Below, in pieces: positions 32,801-39,658 of a stretch of DNA of 39,658 nt. Source of the DNA: an uncultured Phycisphaerales bacterium (GTDB lineage Bacteria; Planctomycetota; Phycisphaerae; Sedimentisphaerales; Anaerobacaceae); contig CALEZT010000288.1 in NCBI GenBank assembly GCA_937927975.1, forward strand, positions 1 through 39,658. The letters are read 5' to 3'. Both the position numbers and the translations under genes were made by a program. The notes beneath the pieces are model-generated. The model was given only the letters and a program-made list of their open reading frames with translations, was not told the DNA's origin and made no database searches. The stretch's first letter is position 1; each line of letters begins with the position of its first letter.

Positions 32801-33194
32801 GGCCGCCAGCGTCTACATCGGCCTGGCGGTGACCAGCCATACGACGAGCGACACGAGCACGGCGGTGTTCTCGAACATCACCACCGCCGGCGGCGTCACC
32901 GGCGCCTGGCAGGTGGCGACGATCGGGACCGACCCCCAGCCGGCCAACAGCCGGGCCGACCTGTACGTGGTCGTCGAAGACGGGATGGGCAAATCCGCCA
33001 CCGTGGTCAATCCCGATCCCGCAGCGGTCAACGCCACCGCCTGGACCGAGTGGAAGATCCCGCTGACCCGCTTTACCGGCGTGAACCTGTCCCGAATCAG
33101 AACGCTCCACCTCGGCGTAGGCGACCGCGAGAATCCCGCGCAAGGCGGCAGCGGGCGGATCTATATCGACGACATCCGCGTGACGAAACCTTGA
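29844..33194 (+). CDS. Large secreted LamG protein sharing the enolase-regulator-like module
   Basis: A 1116-aa exported protein. A signal peptide (MSKKAAFWVLLLGWLGAAPVRA) leads into an N-terminal domain of unknown type (about 23-240; VVVFVKDAAPDAVVETL, resembling a glutamine-amidotransferase-like fold only loosely), two fibronectin-like repeats (HNVYLGTKPDLM...YYWRVDEIE; HDVYLGTEAAAV...YFWRVDEN), a LamG domain (about 433-640, AGLVGWWKMDD...LMDDVRVYDKALTADEI), a third repeat, then from about 748 the module IVDEFEEYTDAEGARIYETWIDG...WAKAGVMIRE...RIYIDDIRV. That module matches the C-terminus of the protein at 14812. GAGGTG precedes ATG 29844 by 8 nt. It probably binds glycans at the surface; no catalytic residues recognised. 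Confidence 0.85.
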   Translation: MSKKAAFWVLLLGWLGAAPVRAADLAWIRAAYWDSRYPTAWAGTGEATRDALAAAGYEILNADQLKTWMTDRIAERTLSVVVFVKDAAPDAVVETLSSSCTLRGYLEAGGKIVWYADIPFYYQGSAAGTSTTWGDNGATGVLGFNTSSAPRDSGSTSAFTPAGVAWGLTRTWTSQRPLLPSVTTNVTVLARDNNGNACAWVKHYLPNDRFRGFVRFRDTSGQADVEDIIRLAEYALVKASNPDPADGADSVTIPLFQWSAGPFAVLHNVYLGTKPDLMEADLVSPRQFGAVYYHGPGLQSGTTYYWRVDEIEADGAIRTGDVWKFSVTPRTAWSPTPADGASYIAADATLGWSPGMNAVSHDVYLGTEAAAVEAGAAETLKVQRQLSLSYATSGLTRGQTYFWRVDENLPDGSTVAGKVWSFTVRPIIAKTDAGLVGWWKMDDTKSGQLVDHSGYDNYGTLQGGVAFVDGYLGEALSFDGVDDFVHCGADASLTDVGSVTVTAWIRMDAVGRDQKIASDQDNARGGYKLGVYSGNNMAEFEIRTGANVAILNRNTAGGTVLDRGVWYHVAGVYDKGTAIRTYVNGVLDREMATAEVAGVSAGALMLGRESFSNAYWWFGLMDDVRVYDKALTADEIHAAMRGDPLLAWDPLPKNGATVDIRGAATLEWSAGEDAAMHDVYFGRDRDAVKAADTSSSLYQGRQAGTSFALDERVEFGGGACFWRIDEVQADGTTVHRGVVWGFTVVSYLIVDEFEEYTDAEGARIYETWIDGLTDGLSGSTVGNMTAPFAERIVVYSGKQAMPFDYDNGKPPHFSEAYRDFAPQQDWTVGDVTDLSIWHRGYPVGFQETAGTVTLSGSGSDIWGTADNFRFAYKRLNGNGVITARIDSQTRTHEWAKAGVMIRETLEPGSVHAFVALTPDHNIAFQRRTVPSDISANTDSSIAAKAPYWVRLTRTNNTFKAEISADGQTWTPLVPANPASSSLNITMAASVYIGLAVTSHTTSDTSTAVFSNITTAGGVTGAWQVATIGTDPQPANSRADLYVVVEDGMGKSATVVNPDPAAVNATAWTEWKIPLTRFTGVNLSRIRTLHLGVGDRENPAQGGSGRIYIDDIRVTKP

Positions 33195-33244
33195 GCCTGC
33201 ATCCAGGGGTGCAGACCTCGCTGCTCTTTGGAAGCGGATGTATT

Positions 33245-33272
33245 TTGATTCTGTGAAGTCCTGAAGTACAAT
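33245..33272 (+). promoter_or_regulatory. Promoter of the subtilase-like gene
   Basis: TTGATT (33245-33250) and TACAAT (33267-33272) are 16 nt apart, in a locally AT-richer stretch 50 nt after the preceding stop codon. It gives a leader of about 65 nt to ATG 33345. Confidence 0.5.
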
Positions 33273-33344
33273 GAAACTGAACCTCGTGGACGCGGAGTCG
33301 TGGCTCCGAGGCGAGGCGACATAATGGAGCTTGGGAGAAACAGC

Positions 33345-36300
33345 ATGGGCATCTTCAATGGAAGCGCGTGGAGTATGAGGGTACGAGTCCTGGTTGGCGT
33401 GATGGCGTTGGCCATCGCTGCGGTCGGTGCGGAAGCGATTGGCGATTCGCAGACGGGTGCGCCGGACAAAGTGGCGGATCGATTCGAGCCGCGCCCCCAT
33501 TTCGTCGTCGGAGAGGTGATCGTCAAGCTCAGAGGCGCGCAGGGCGGCGCGATTGGCGCCCTGTCGGAGGATGCGATTCTCCAACGCGACCGGGCGAATC
33601 TCTCGCGACTGCAGTCGACGTACGGCGTGCAGAGCCAGGGACCCGTGTTCAAACGCGTTCACGAGCAGGCGAGCCGGAGGGCCTCGCGAGGCCCCTTGAA
33701 CATCGCGTCGGCCGACGAAACGTTCGCCCGGTCCGAGGCTCTGCTGGGATTCTACGTGCTCAAGACTGATCGCGACGTGCCGGCGGTGTGCGCCGAACTC
33801 AACCGTGATCCCGTGGTGGAGTTTGCCCAGCCCAATTATCTCTATCGGCCGTGCAAGACGCCCAACGATCCGGAGTTCCCCGATCAGTACGCCCATCAAC
33901 TGATCCAGATGGAAGACGCCTGGGACATCTCGACCGGGAGCCGGGACATCGTGGTGGCCGTGCTCGGGACGGGCGTCGACGTGAACCATCCCGACCTCAA
34001 GGACAACATCTGGGTGAATCCCGGCGAGATCGCCGGCAACAAGATCGACGACGACGGCAACGGCTACGTGGACGACCTGCACGGGTGGGACTTCGCCGCC
34101 GGCAGCCACGACATGACGCCGGTGCACGAGCACGAGACCGAGGTCGCCGGCGTGATCGGGGCGGTCGGCAACAACACCAAAGGCGTCTGCGGGGTGAACT
34201 GGCAGTGCAGCATCATGGTGCTCGAAGTACAGTATAAATCGAATGAGATCGCCGACGCGCTGGACTACGCCGCGGCCAACGGCGCCCGCGTGGTCAACAT
34301 GAGCTTCGGCGGCGACGTTTTCGGGCCCGAGGGCGATCCCGTCGTCAAAGCGGCCATCGACAACGCCTATGAGAAAGGCGTGCTCCTGGTCGCCAGCGCG
34401 GGCAACTCGGATTCGAGCCGGCCGCACTACCCCGCGGCCTATCCCAACGTCCTGGCGGTCGCCTCCACCAACGGCGAGGACACCAAGACCGGACACAGCA
34501 CCTTCGGATCGTGGGTGGACATCGCGGCGCCTGGGACCGACATCGTTACCACGGACGTCGGCGGCGAGTATATCTCGACGGCCGGGACATCGTTCTCCTC
34601 GCCCTATGTGGCGGCCGTCGGCGCACTGCTGCTCTCGCATCGACCCGAACTGACCCACGTGCAGGTCCGGGCCGTCCTCGAAAATACGACAGACCCGATC
34701 TATTACGGCGACCTCGACCCCGATCTCGCTACCATCGGGACCGGGCGGGTCAACGCCTACAAGGCACTGGAAGGGGCCGACGAAGCCTATCCTCTCAGCG
34801 AGATCTTCGCCCCGAGGCCCAACCAGGTCTTCCCGGCCGACGGGAACGAGCTGTCTCTGTGCCTGTTCGTCCACGGCGATTCGTATCAACTCGATTGCCG
34901 CGTGTATGGGAGCGAGCAGTGGACGCTCGTCGGCGAGGGCGTCGCGCCGTCCGATCCGAACGGGATCCTCTGCATGACTCTCGCGAATCCAGGCGCCGGG
35001 ACGTATGAACTCCGCATCCGCGTGAGCCGGGGCGACCGCGTCCATACGGACCGTCGCATCTTCGGCGTCACCGACGCGAAGGAGCAGGCCCCCTGGCCGA
35101 TCCCGAAGGACCCGGACTCCGAGGAGTACTACTACTATTACTTCATGGGCAGTCCCCTGTGCATGGACGTCGACGGCGACGGTCGCAACGAGATCCTCCA
35201 GGGAGCGGTGGACCTCGACTCCTACTGGGCCGGGGGCATTCTGAACCTCTGGGACGCGGACGGCAATTCGCTGCCCAATTGGCCTGTGCTGGCCGGCTAT
35301 TACGGCTGGCCGTCGTTGCTGGCGGTGGGCGACATCGATGGCGACGGCGACTACGAAGTGGTCGCTGCATCGGAAGTGGACGGCGAGGTCTATGCGTTCC
35401 ACGTCGACAGCGGCAAGCCCGTGGACGGCAACTGGCCCGCCGCGGTCGGCGGCTGGTACGGGTACATCGCCGCCGGGCCGGTGCTGGCCGATCTCGACGG
35501 CGACAGCGACAGCGAAATCCTCGTCGCGCTGGACCTGGAGTCGGGCAGCACCGACGGTCTGATCGCCCTGCAGCACGACGGCAGCTACCTGTGGCGCCGA
35601 CGCTACACCGCCTCGGGGCCGATCAGCGTGGCCGACCTCGACCGCGACGGCGACGTGGAGATCGCCCTGTGCGGCCTGGGACCGGGCCTGAACCGACTGT
35701 ACACGTTCATTCTGGACCACAACGGCCAGCAGGTCGCGCGCTGGCGCGGGGGCAGTCCCAAGGGGACCGCCTTCGCCGATCTCGACGGCGACGGCAAAAC
35801 CGAGATGATCTTCTGCACGGAAACCGAAGTGACCGCGGTTCGCGCCGACGGCAGCACCGTCTGGAAGACGCGGACCGACGATCCGCTCGACACCGGCGGC
35901 GGCCTGTGCATCGGCGACATCGACGGCGACGGCCTGAGCGAGGTGTACGTCGCCACGTTCGTCGAAGGCGACGGGTTCCTGTTCACTCGCGTCTACGCGT
36001 TCGACCACAAGGGCAAACTGCAGACCGCGAAAGGGTACCCCAGGACGATCATGGGCGACCCGAGCCGGTGCACGCCGCTGGTGGCGGACATCGACGGCGA
36101 CGGCGCGAAGGAGTTGATCGTCGGCTCTGGCGGCGAGCCCCTGATGGCCTGGGAGGCCGATGGCTCGATCACGCCGGGATTCCCGATGGTGAATCTGTCC
36201 ACGGATTACGAAGTCACTCCGACGCTCAGCGACCTCGACCTCGACGGCGATCTGGAGGTCATCGTCGCCGGCGACGATTACCGGTTCCACGTGCTGGACC

Positions 36301-37157
36301 TTCCGGTCCCGTATGACGCGGGACTGATCGACTGGGGCATGTCGCGCCACGACGTGCAGAACTCCGGATGGACCGCGCCGGCGCCCCGCCTGGACTCCAT
36401 CTCGGCTCCGTCCGAGATCCGGCCGGGCGAGCGGCTCGATCTTCAACTGACCGCCTCGAACCCAGGGGACCTGCCCCTGCGGTGGTCCGTGGGCAACCTG
36501 CCCAAGGGCGCCTGGTACGATCCCGAGACGCTCATCCTGCATTGGAAGCCCGCGGCCGATCAGGCGTTCGAGACGTACACGCTCTCGTTCCTGGTGACCG
36601 ACGGCGTCCGGCAATCCAGCAGCAGAGCCTCGGTGACCGTGGTCTCCAGCGCGATCTACCATGCGGACATGGACAGCGACCCGGGCTGGACGCTCGATGA
36701 AGGCTGGGCCTGGGGCAAGCCGCAAGGCGGTGGCTCCTGGGACAAGGACCCCGCCTCCGGCCGGACCGGCGCCAACGTCGTCGGCTACGCCCTCGAAGGC
36801 GACTACGCCGACAACCTGGGCGAGACGCGGTACGCGACGACCGGCCCGATCGACTGCACAGGCTGCAAGAACATCCGCCTGAGCTTCTGGCGATGGCTCA
36901 GCGTCGAGGCGCCGTACGATTTCGCCTGCGTCCAGGTGTCGGGCGACGGCGCGACGTGGACGGACCTCTGGACGACCGGCCTGTCGCACGTCTCCGACGG
37001 GAGTTGGCAATACGTGGAGTACGCGGTCCCGGCGGGCATCGCCGACGGCAAATCGACGGTCTACTTCCGCTGGGGCATGGGCCCGACGGACGACTGGGTG
37101 ACCGCCCCCGGCTGGAACCTCGACGACGTGCAAGTCACCGCCGAGGCGGCGAATTGA
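33345..37157 (+). CDS. Secreted subtilase-like (S8) protein lacking the catalytic Asp, with FG-GAP repeats
   Basis: A 1270-aa exported protein. After a signal peptide (VRVLVGVMALAIAAVGAEA) comes a propeptide-like region (about 40-175), an S8 domain (about 185-480), an Ig-like stretch, calcium-type FG-GAP/VCBS repeats (about 600-990; DVDGDGRNEI, DIDGDGDYEV, DLDGDGKTEM), a putative-Ig domain (about 1016-1103) and a C-terminal jelly-roll. In the S8 domain the Asp motif DTG is replaced by VLGTGVD (Gly208), the HGTHVAG motif reads HETEVAG (His263 kept), the oxyanion Asn is kept (SAGNSD) and the nucleophile motif GTSFSSP is kept (Ser416). It is therefore probably inactive or mechanistically altered. 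Start: ATG 33345 (GGAG 7 nt upstream) is preferred over ATG 33324, though both are plausible. Confidence 0.88.
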   Translation: MGIFNGSAWSMRVRVLVGVMALAIAAVGAEAIGDSQTGAPDKVADRFEPRPHFVVGEVIVKLRGAQGGAIGALSEDAILQRDRANLSRLQSTYGVQSQGPVFKRVHEQASRRASRGPLNIASADETFARSEALLGFYVLKTDRDVPAVCAELNRDPVVEFAQPNYLYRPCKTPNDPEFPDQYAHQLIQMEDAWDISTGSRDIVVAVLGTGVDVNHPDLKDNIWVNPGEIAGNKIDDDGNGYVDDLHGWDFAAGSHDMTPVHEHETEVAGVIGAVGNNTKGVCGVNWQCSIMVLEVQYKSNEIADALDYAAANGARVVNMSFGGDVFGPEGDPVVKAAIDNAYEKGVLLVASAGNSDSSRPHYPAAYPNVLAVASTNGEDTKTGHSTFGSWVDIAAPGTDIVTTDVGGEYISTAGTSFSSPYVAAVGALLLSHRPELTHVQVRAVLENTTDPIYYGDLDPDLATIGTGRVNAYKALEGADEAYPLSEIFAPRPNQVFPADGNELSLCLFVHGDSYQLDCRVYGSEQWTLVGEGVAPSDPNGILCMTLANPGAGTYELRIRVSRGDRVHTDRRIFGVTDAKEQAPWPIPKDPDSEEYYYYYFMGSPLCMDVDGDGRNEILQGAVDLDSYWAGGILNLWDADGNSLPNWPVLAGYYGWPSLLAVGDIDGDGDYEVVAASEVDGEVYAFHVDSGKPVDGNWPAAVGGWYGYIAAGPVLADLDGDSDSEILVALDLESGSTDGLIALQHDGSYLWRRRYTASGPISVADLDRDGDVEIALCGLGPGLNRLYTFILDHNGQQVARWRGGSPKGTAFADLDGDGKTEMIFCTETEVTAVRADGSTVWKTRTDDPLDTGGGLCIGDIDGDGLSEVYVATFVEGDGFLFTRVYAFDHKGKLQTAKGYPRTIMGDPSRCTPLVADIDGDGAKELIVGSGGEPLMAWEADGSITPGFPMVNLSTDYEVTPTLSDLDLDGDLEVIVAGDDYRFHVLDLPVPYDAGLIDWGMSRHDVQNSGWTAPAPRLDSISAPSEIRPGERLDLQLTASNPGDLPLRWSVGNLPKGAWYDPETLILHWKPAADQAFETYTLSFLVTDGVRQSSSRASVTVVSSAIYHADMDSDPGWTLDEGWAWGKPQGGGSWDKDPASGRTGANVVGYALEGDYADNLGETRYATTGPIDCTGCKNIRLSFWRWLSVEAPYDFACVQVSGDGATWTDLWTTGLSHVSDGSWQYVEYAVPAGIADGKSTVYFRWGMGPTDDWVTAPGWNLDDVQVTAEAAN

Positions 37158-37170
37158 CGACGTGCATTGA

Positions 37171-37197
37171 TGATGGATGATTTGTGATGGATGATTT
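37171..37197. repeat. Short tandem repeat TGATGGATGATTT x2
   Basis: Two exact 13-nt copies (37171-37183 and 37185-37197) are separated by one base. It starts 13 nt after the subtilase stop and overlaps the start of a small open frame. Similar tandem TGATGGATGATTT runs are, as I recall, frequent in planctomycete spacers. Confidence 0.7.
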
Positions 37198-37342
37198 CAG
37201 AGGCATCGCGAGCTTTCCAGAGGCAATCTGCATCGTGCCGGTGGTCTTGTTAGGCTGGGGACCCGCGTTGATCCTCATGGTCTCAGCAGAGCGATCCATC
37301 GCGCCGTACGACCACGCCCACAGGGCATCGCGTGATGAGTAG
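37187..37342 (+). CDS. Possible 51-aa single-span membrane protein
   Basis: A short frame from ATG 37187 to TAG 37340-37342. Its middle, AICIVPVVLLGWGPALILMV, is a clean 20-residue hydrophobic helix, flanked by an acidic start (MDDFRG) and a charged tail (YDHAHRASRDE). No ribosome site is evident, and the start lies in a tandem repeat. I recognise no family. It ends just before the lipoprotein gene, so it might be a leader peptide or a chance frame. Confidence 0.3.
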   Translation: MDDFRGIASFPEAICIVPVVLLGWGPALILMVSAERSIAPYDHAHRASRDE

Positions 37343-37359
37343 GGTGTGCCGTGCACATC
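37341..37359 (+). repeat. Left copy of a 19-bp inverted repeat flanking the lipoprotein gene
   Basis: AGGGTGTGCCGTGCACATC is an exact reverse complement of 38583-38601. The two copies bracket the lipoprotein gene 1.2 kb apart. A partial match (GTGCACATC followed by TTTCT) occurs upstream of the transposase at about 21824. Confidence 0.7.
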
Positions 37360-37376
37360 GTTCTTCTGTCATGATC

Positions 37377-38330
37377 ATGAAAGGTAAGGGTGTGAAACCG
37401 TTCGCACGGCATTTCTGTGGGAACTCGACCAAAGCACTGCTGCTCATTGTGTTGTTGCTCAGCCTCGTCTCCTGCCGGCGGACGCCGTCTGGCTCCCAAG
37501 AGGCACAGAAGTCCGACCCTTCGCCCCCTGATCTGACCGCATGCACGCGGATTGAGATCCGATACATGCGGTCAGTACTCGAATATGGGTTCCATGGCAC
37601 CAGGCGAAAGAGTGTCCTCAGTGAAGGAGAACTCTCCTATGTGCGGTCCTTGGATCCGATTGTCCTAGAGCAGCCCGACCGGATCAAGGCCTTTGCGCAG
37701 AGCATTCGCCTTGGTACCTACTACGATGTACGCCAGGGTGTTCCTGGGGTAGTGGACGTGGTGCATATCACCTGCAGATGGCCGGATCGAAGAGTTCTGT
37801 CGTTCGTAGGCAAACGCGGGCCCTTCATACAACTTGGAGATGGCACATGGTTTGACTACACCAAAGCACCGTTCGATCCGTTGGATTCTGTACCTGAGAT
37901 TAGGCCATTGCTTCTCCGCGCGGGCTGTGCAGACAACCTCGGGACCCTCATGGGGTACTGGAGTCCTCAGGTCGGCGGAAAGCCGAGCCGGCCCTCGCAG
38001 GATGAGGTGAACACCTGGTGTGATGCTGCTGTTTTGAGAGTATCGCGTCGCTATTCTCCTGAATATGTCGCCTTGTGCACTCGGTATTTTCAGTGCCCTT
38101 CTGCTGGAGAGGGAAGATGCCACTATGCCGTGAACCCCGATTGCACGCTGGCTTCGCCTCCGGACACCGTGTTTCTCTTTGAAACGAAGTCCGGCTGGAA
38201 CCAGTATGGCGGACCCGAGTTGTTCACCTTCGACAACCACGACCCCAAGGGCGGCTGTGTCTTGTTGAATGACGGCACGGTGAAGTTCATCCGCACGGAG
38301 GAAGAGTTGAAGCAGCTTCGATGGAAATGA
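37377..38330 (+). CDS. Lipoprotein with a C-terminal H-X9-DG-like (pseudopilin-type) segment
   Basis: A protein of about 317 aa with a type II signal peptide ending LLSLVSC, so a lipoprotein. The middle part is unrecognised, with a TYYDVRQGVPGVVDVVHITC region and scattered cysteines. The C-terminus FETKSGWNQYGGPELFTFDN then NHDPKGGCVLLNDGTVKFI matches the planctomycete H-X9-DG segment found at the end of DUF1559-type pseudopilins; here the spacing is H-X10-DG and no pilin N-terminus is present. Start is uncertain: ATG 37371, ATG 37377 or GTG 37392, the last with AAAGG 7 nt upstream. By eye its base composition is lower in GC than its neighbours and it is bracketed by a 19-bp inverted repeat, hinting at acquisition. 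Confidence 0.7.
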   Translation: MKGKGVKPFARHFCGNSTKALLLIVLLLSLVSCRRTPSGSQEAQKSDPSPPDLTACTRIEIRYMRSVLEYGFHGTRRKSVLSEGELSYVRSLDPIVLEQPDRIKAFAQSIRLGTYYDVRQGVPGVVDVVHITCRWPDRRVLSFVGKRGPFIQLGDGTWFDYTKAPFDPLDSVPEIRPLLLRAGCADNLGTLMGYWSPQVGGKPSRPSQDEVNTWCDAAVLRVSRRYSPEYVALCTRYFQCPSAGEGRCHYAVNPDCTLASPPDTVFLFETKSGWNQYGGPELFTFDNHDPKGGCVLLNDGTVKFIRTEEELKQLRWK

Positions 38331-38654
38331 TCGTTGTCAACCGCAGAGGCCGCGGGGGGACGCAGAGGGAGGAATGGGGTCGGTTCCTTTCTCTTGCCGA
38401 TTCGACGAATTCCGGGCTGAATGTTCGTCGGAATTGTCGATTGATGAAGAATGATGTGGGGGATTCCCGGGACATCTCACTTATTGCGGCTCAGGATTGA
38501 ACGTAATGTGGGCGGATTCTTCCGATCCCGTGGTTTGGCGGGTTGGTCGCCGTCGGCCAGCGGGTGGCGAGAGCGGACCGGTGATGTGCACGGCACACCC
38601 TGCGCTCGCTACCCGATCACAAGTCACAGGCCACGAGTCCCGAGTCACCGCTTC
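38331..38654. other. 324-nt gap with no gene, containing short repeats
   Basis: The gap between the lipoprotein gene and the convergent TIM-barrel gene shows no supported coding frame. It holds the right copy of the 19-bp inverted repeat (38583-38601) and a low-complexity run of GAGTC/AGTCAC units at 38620-38650 (AGTCACAGGCCACGAGTCCC and following). Confidence 0.6.
38583..38601 (-). repeat. Right copy of the 19-bp inverted repeat
   Basis: GATGTGCACGGCACACCCT is the exact reverse complement of 37341-37359. Neither copy is bordered by an evident target duplication. Confidence 0.7.
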
Positions 38655-39503
38655 TCACGCCCGCCAGGGACGCGGGCGGTTCTGGCACGCGGCGACTGCG
38701 TTTCTGGTGATGATCACATTCTCACGGATCTGGAAGTCGAACATGCCTACGCAGGCGAAGTCCGCGCCGTTTTCGAAGGCGTACTGGAAGCCGCTGCTGG
38801 GGTGAATGGCGCCGGCCGCCAGGACCTTGAACGCGATCCAGGGCGTTGCGACCGTTTTCATGAACTCGATCGTCTTTTCGGGGGCGATTTCCCAGATGTT
38901 GTCGTGGTCGTCGCCGCTGTTGCTGTCGACGTTGAACTCGACCCGCTTCTCCGGCGGGGTGGCGGACCAGTAGTTCCCGTGGTGCAGCGTCTTCATGTAG
39001 AAATCGGGCTTGATGCCGGCCTTCTCCACCGCGATCGGCACCTGGATCGAGTGACCGCCGATGCCGGCGGGGATGCCGCTGCTCTTGATGAAGTTCAGCG
39101 CCTGGGCCAGCAGATCGACCCGCCCGCCTTTGACGAAGCTGTCGCCCACGCCGCCCTGAACGTATGCGGCCGCCGCGCCCAGGTCGATCGCCCGTTTGGC
39201 GTTGCTCGTGACGTCCTTGGTGTTGGGATGGATCTGAGCGATCCACTGGATCTTGCCGCCGCGTTCCTTCCAGTACCGCGTCAGGTAGTCCGCTTCGCCC
39301 GAGAGGATGGCGTTGACGCCGCTTTCTTCGGCCAGTTCGAGCGTCCGCATGACGTTCTCCGGCGTGGCGTAGGCCTTGAACAGGTCCCGCAGGTACTTGA
39401 GGTCCCGACTGTGCGACCAGCCGCTGAACTGGTTGCCGCCGAGGATGAGCCGGCTGATCGTGAGATTGCCGATCTTGCCTGTGGGCATGGTTGCGTTCGA
39501 CAT
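38655..39503 (-). CDS. TIM-barrel-like protein of unknown function
   Basis: A 282-aa cytosolic protein. The opening IGNLTISRLILGGNQFSGW resembles the first strand of aldo/keto-reductase-like barrels, followed by alternating strands and helices: GVNAILSGEADYLTRYW, KIQWIAQIHP, AAAAYVQGGVGD, IPAGIGGHSIQVPIAVEKAG, PDFYMKTLHHGNYW, PWIAFKVLAAGAIHPSSGF and DFACVGMFDFQI. I recall related planctomycete proteins (GGNPFSG...QWIAQ...YxHGG...KVLAAGR) that have no assigned reaction. The aldo/keto-reductase catalytic tetrad is not visible. GGGAGG lies 6 nt before ATG 39503. No partner gene is visible before the window edge. Confidence 0.75.
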   Translation of the reverse strand: MSNATMPTGKIGNLTISRLILGGNQFSGWSHSRDLKYLRDLFKAYATPENVMRTLELAEESGVNAILSGEADYLTRYWKERGGKIQWIAQIHPNTKDVTSNAKRAIDLGAAAAYVQGGVGDSFVKGGRVDLLAQALNFIKSSGIPAGIGGHSIQVPIAVEKAGIKPDFYMKTLHHGNYWSATPPEKRVEFNVDSNSGDDHDNIWEIAPEKTIEFMKTVATPWIAFKVLAAGAIHPSSGFQYAFENGADFACVGMFDFQIRENVIITRNAVAACQNRPRPWRA

Positions 39504-39552
39504 GATCTGCCTCCCGTGAATACAGCGATCCGATTTCCGCCCATTCGGGCTC

Positions 39553-39571
39553 TTGGGGACGCCGTCCCCAA
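39553..39571. repeat. Short perfect palindrome TTGGGGAC-GCC-GTCCCCAA
   Basis: Eight-bp arms (39553-39560, 39564-39571) with a 3-nt loop, 50 nt upstream of the TIM-barrel gene. Its GGGGAC/GTCCCC ends resemble the REP-like element at 17729 and the GGGGACGG near the transposase. Confidence 0.6.
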
Positions 39572-39658
39572 ACCCCTGGCATTCTCCGCCTTGGGCCAGC
39601 AGCATGATAACAGAACGAGCCGATGTTGTCTCGTGGTTTCGGTTCCATCGCAGGGCGA

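Noticed and set aside
29523..37133. A 2536-aa open frame antisense to the LamG and subtilase genes
   Set aside because: It reads opposite strongly supported secreted proteins, has His/Arg/Asp/Gly-rich composition without domains, and results from GC-rich third positions.
1..39658. tRNA or rRNA genes
   Set aside because: No cloverleaf with a TTCGANTC-type T-loop and matching acceptor stem, and no rRNA-like stretch, was found on reading both strands.

Overview
This is a GC-rich window (low 60s percent GC by eye) that reads like a Planctomycetota genome, most likely Phycisphaerae/Sedimentisphaerales. The pointers are very large secreted proteins built from LamG, F5/8C, fibronectin-like and enolase-regulator-like modules, a subtilase carrying FG-GAP repeats, an H-X9-DG-type domain on a lipoprotein, an ECF sigma factor fused to a huge extracytoplasmic region, and intergenic low-complexity palindromes. 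The lineage is inferred from gene content only; there is no rRNA or tRNA gene in the window.

Region 1 (51-11487) is a fermentative hydrogen module. After a leftward cheW, a rightward gene train encodes Rex (NADH/NAD+ sensing repressor), a membrane histidine kinase, a [2Fe-2S] ferredoxin-like protein, HydB, HydA, the maturase HydG, HydC, the maturase HydE and a single-domain response regulator. HydABC would be an NAD(H)- and ferredoxin-linked (probably electron-bifurcating) [FeFe] hydrogenase. HydF, the third maturase, is not in the window. Two metal-site motifs are non-canonical: HydA has TSCSSAW and MCC where TSCCPxW and MPC are expected, and HydG has Gly for the second Cys of its C-terminal auxiliary-cluster motif with a new Cys three residues later. 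A 175-bp element made of a perfect 29-bp inverted repeat enclosing two 16-bp hairpins spans the kinase stop codon and separates the regulators from the enzyme genes.

Region 2 (11488-14488) holds a PhoB/PhoR-like two-component pair behind a promoter with four tandem 11-bp units that look like an autoregulatory PhoB/OmpR-type array. Region 3 (14489-23700) holds a large secreted F5/8C protein, a REP-like palindrome, a repeat-derived hypothetical gene, a GT2 glycosyltransferase divergent from an FAD oxidoreductase, a REP-associated (Y1/RAYT) transposase with an altered HUH motif, and an OmpA-family lipoprotein with a good promoter, operator-like palindrome and intrinsic terminator.

Region 4 (23701-39658) holds the sigma-factor/receptor-like fusion, a bacteriohemerythrin, a lipoprotein glycerophosphodiesterase, a LamG protein sharing its C-terminal module with the region 3 protein, a subtilase-like protein that lacks the catalytic Asp, a lipoprotein ending in a pseudopilin-like H-X9-DG segment, and a TIM-barrel-like protein. 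Starts were chosen mainly from Shine-Dalgarno spacing and signal peptides. Very long antisense open frames occur opposite many genes and are composition artefacts.
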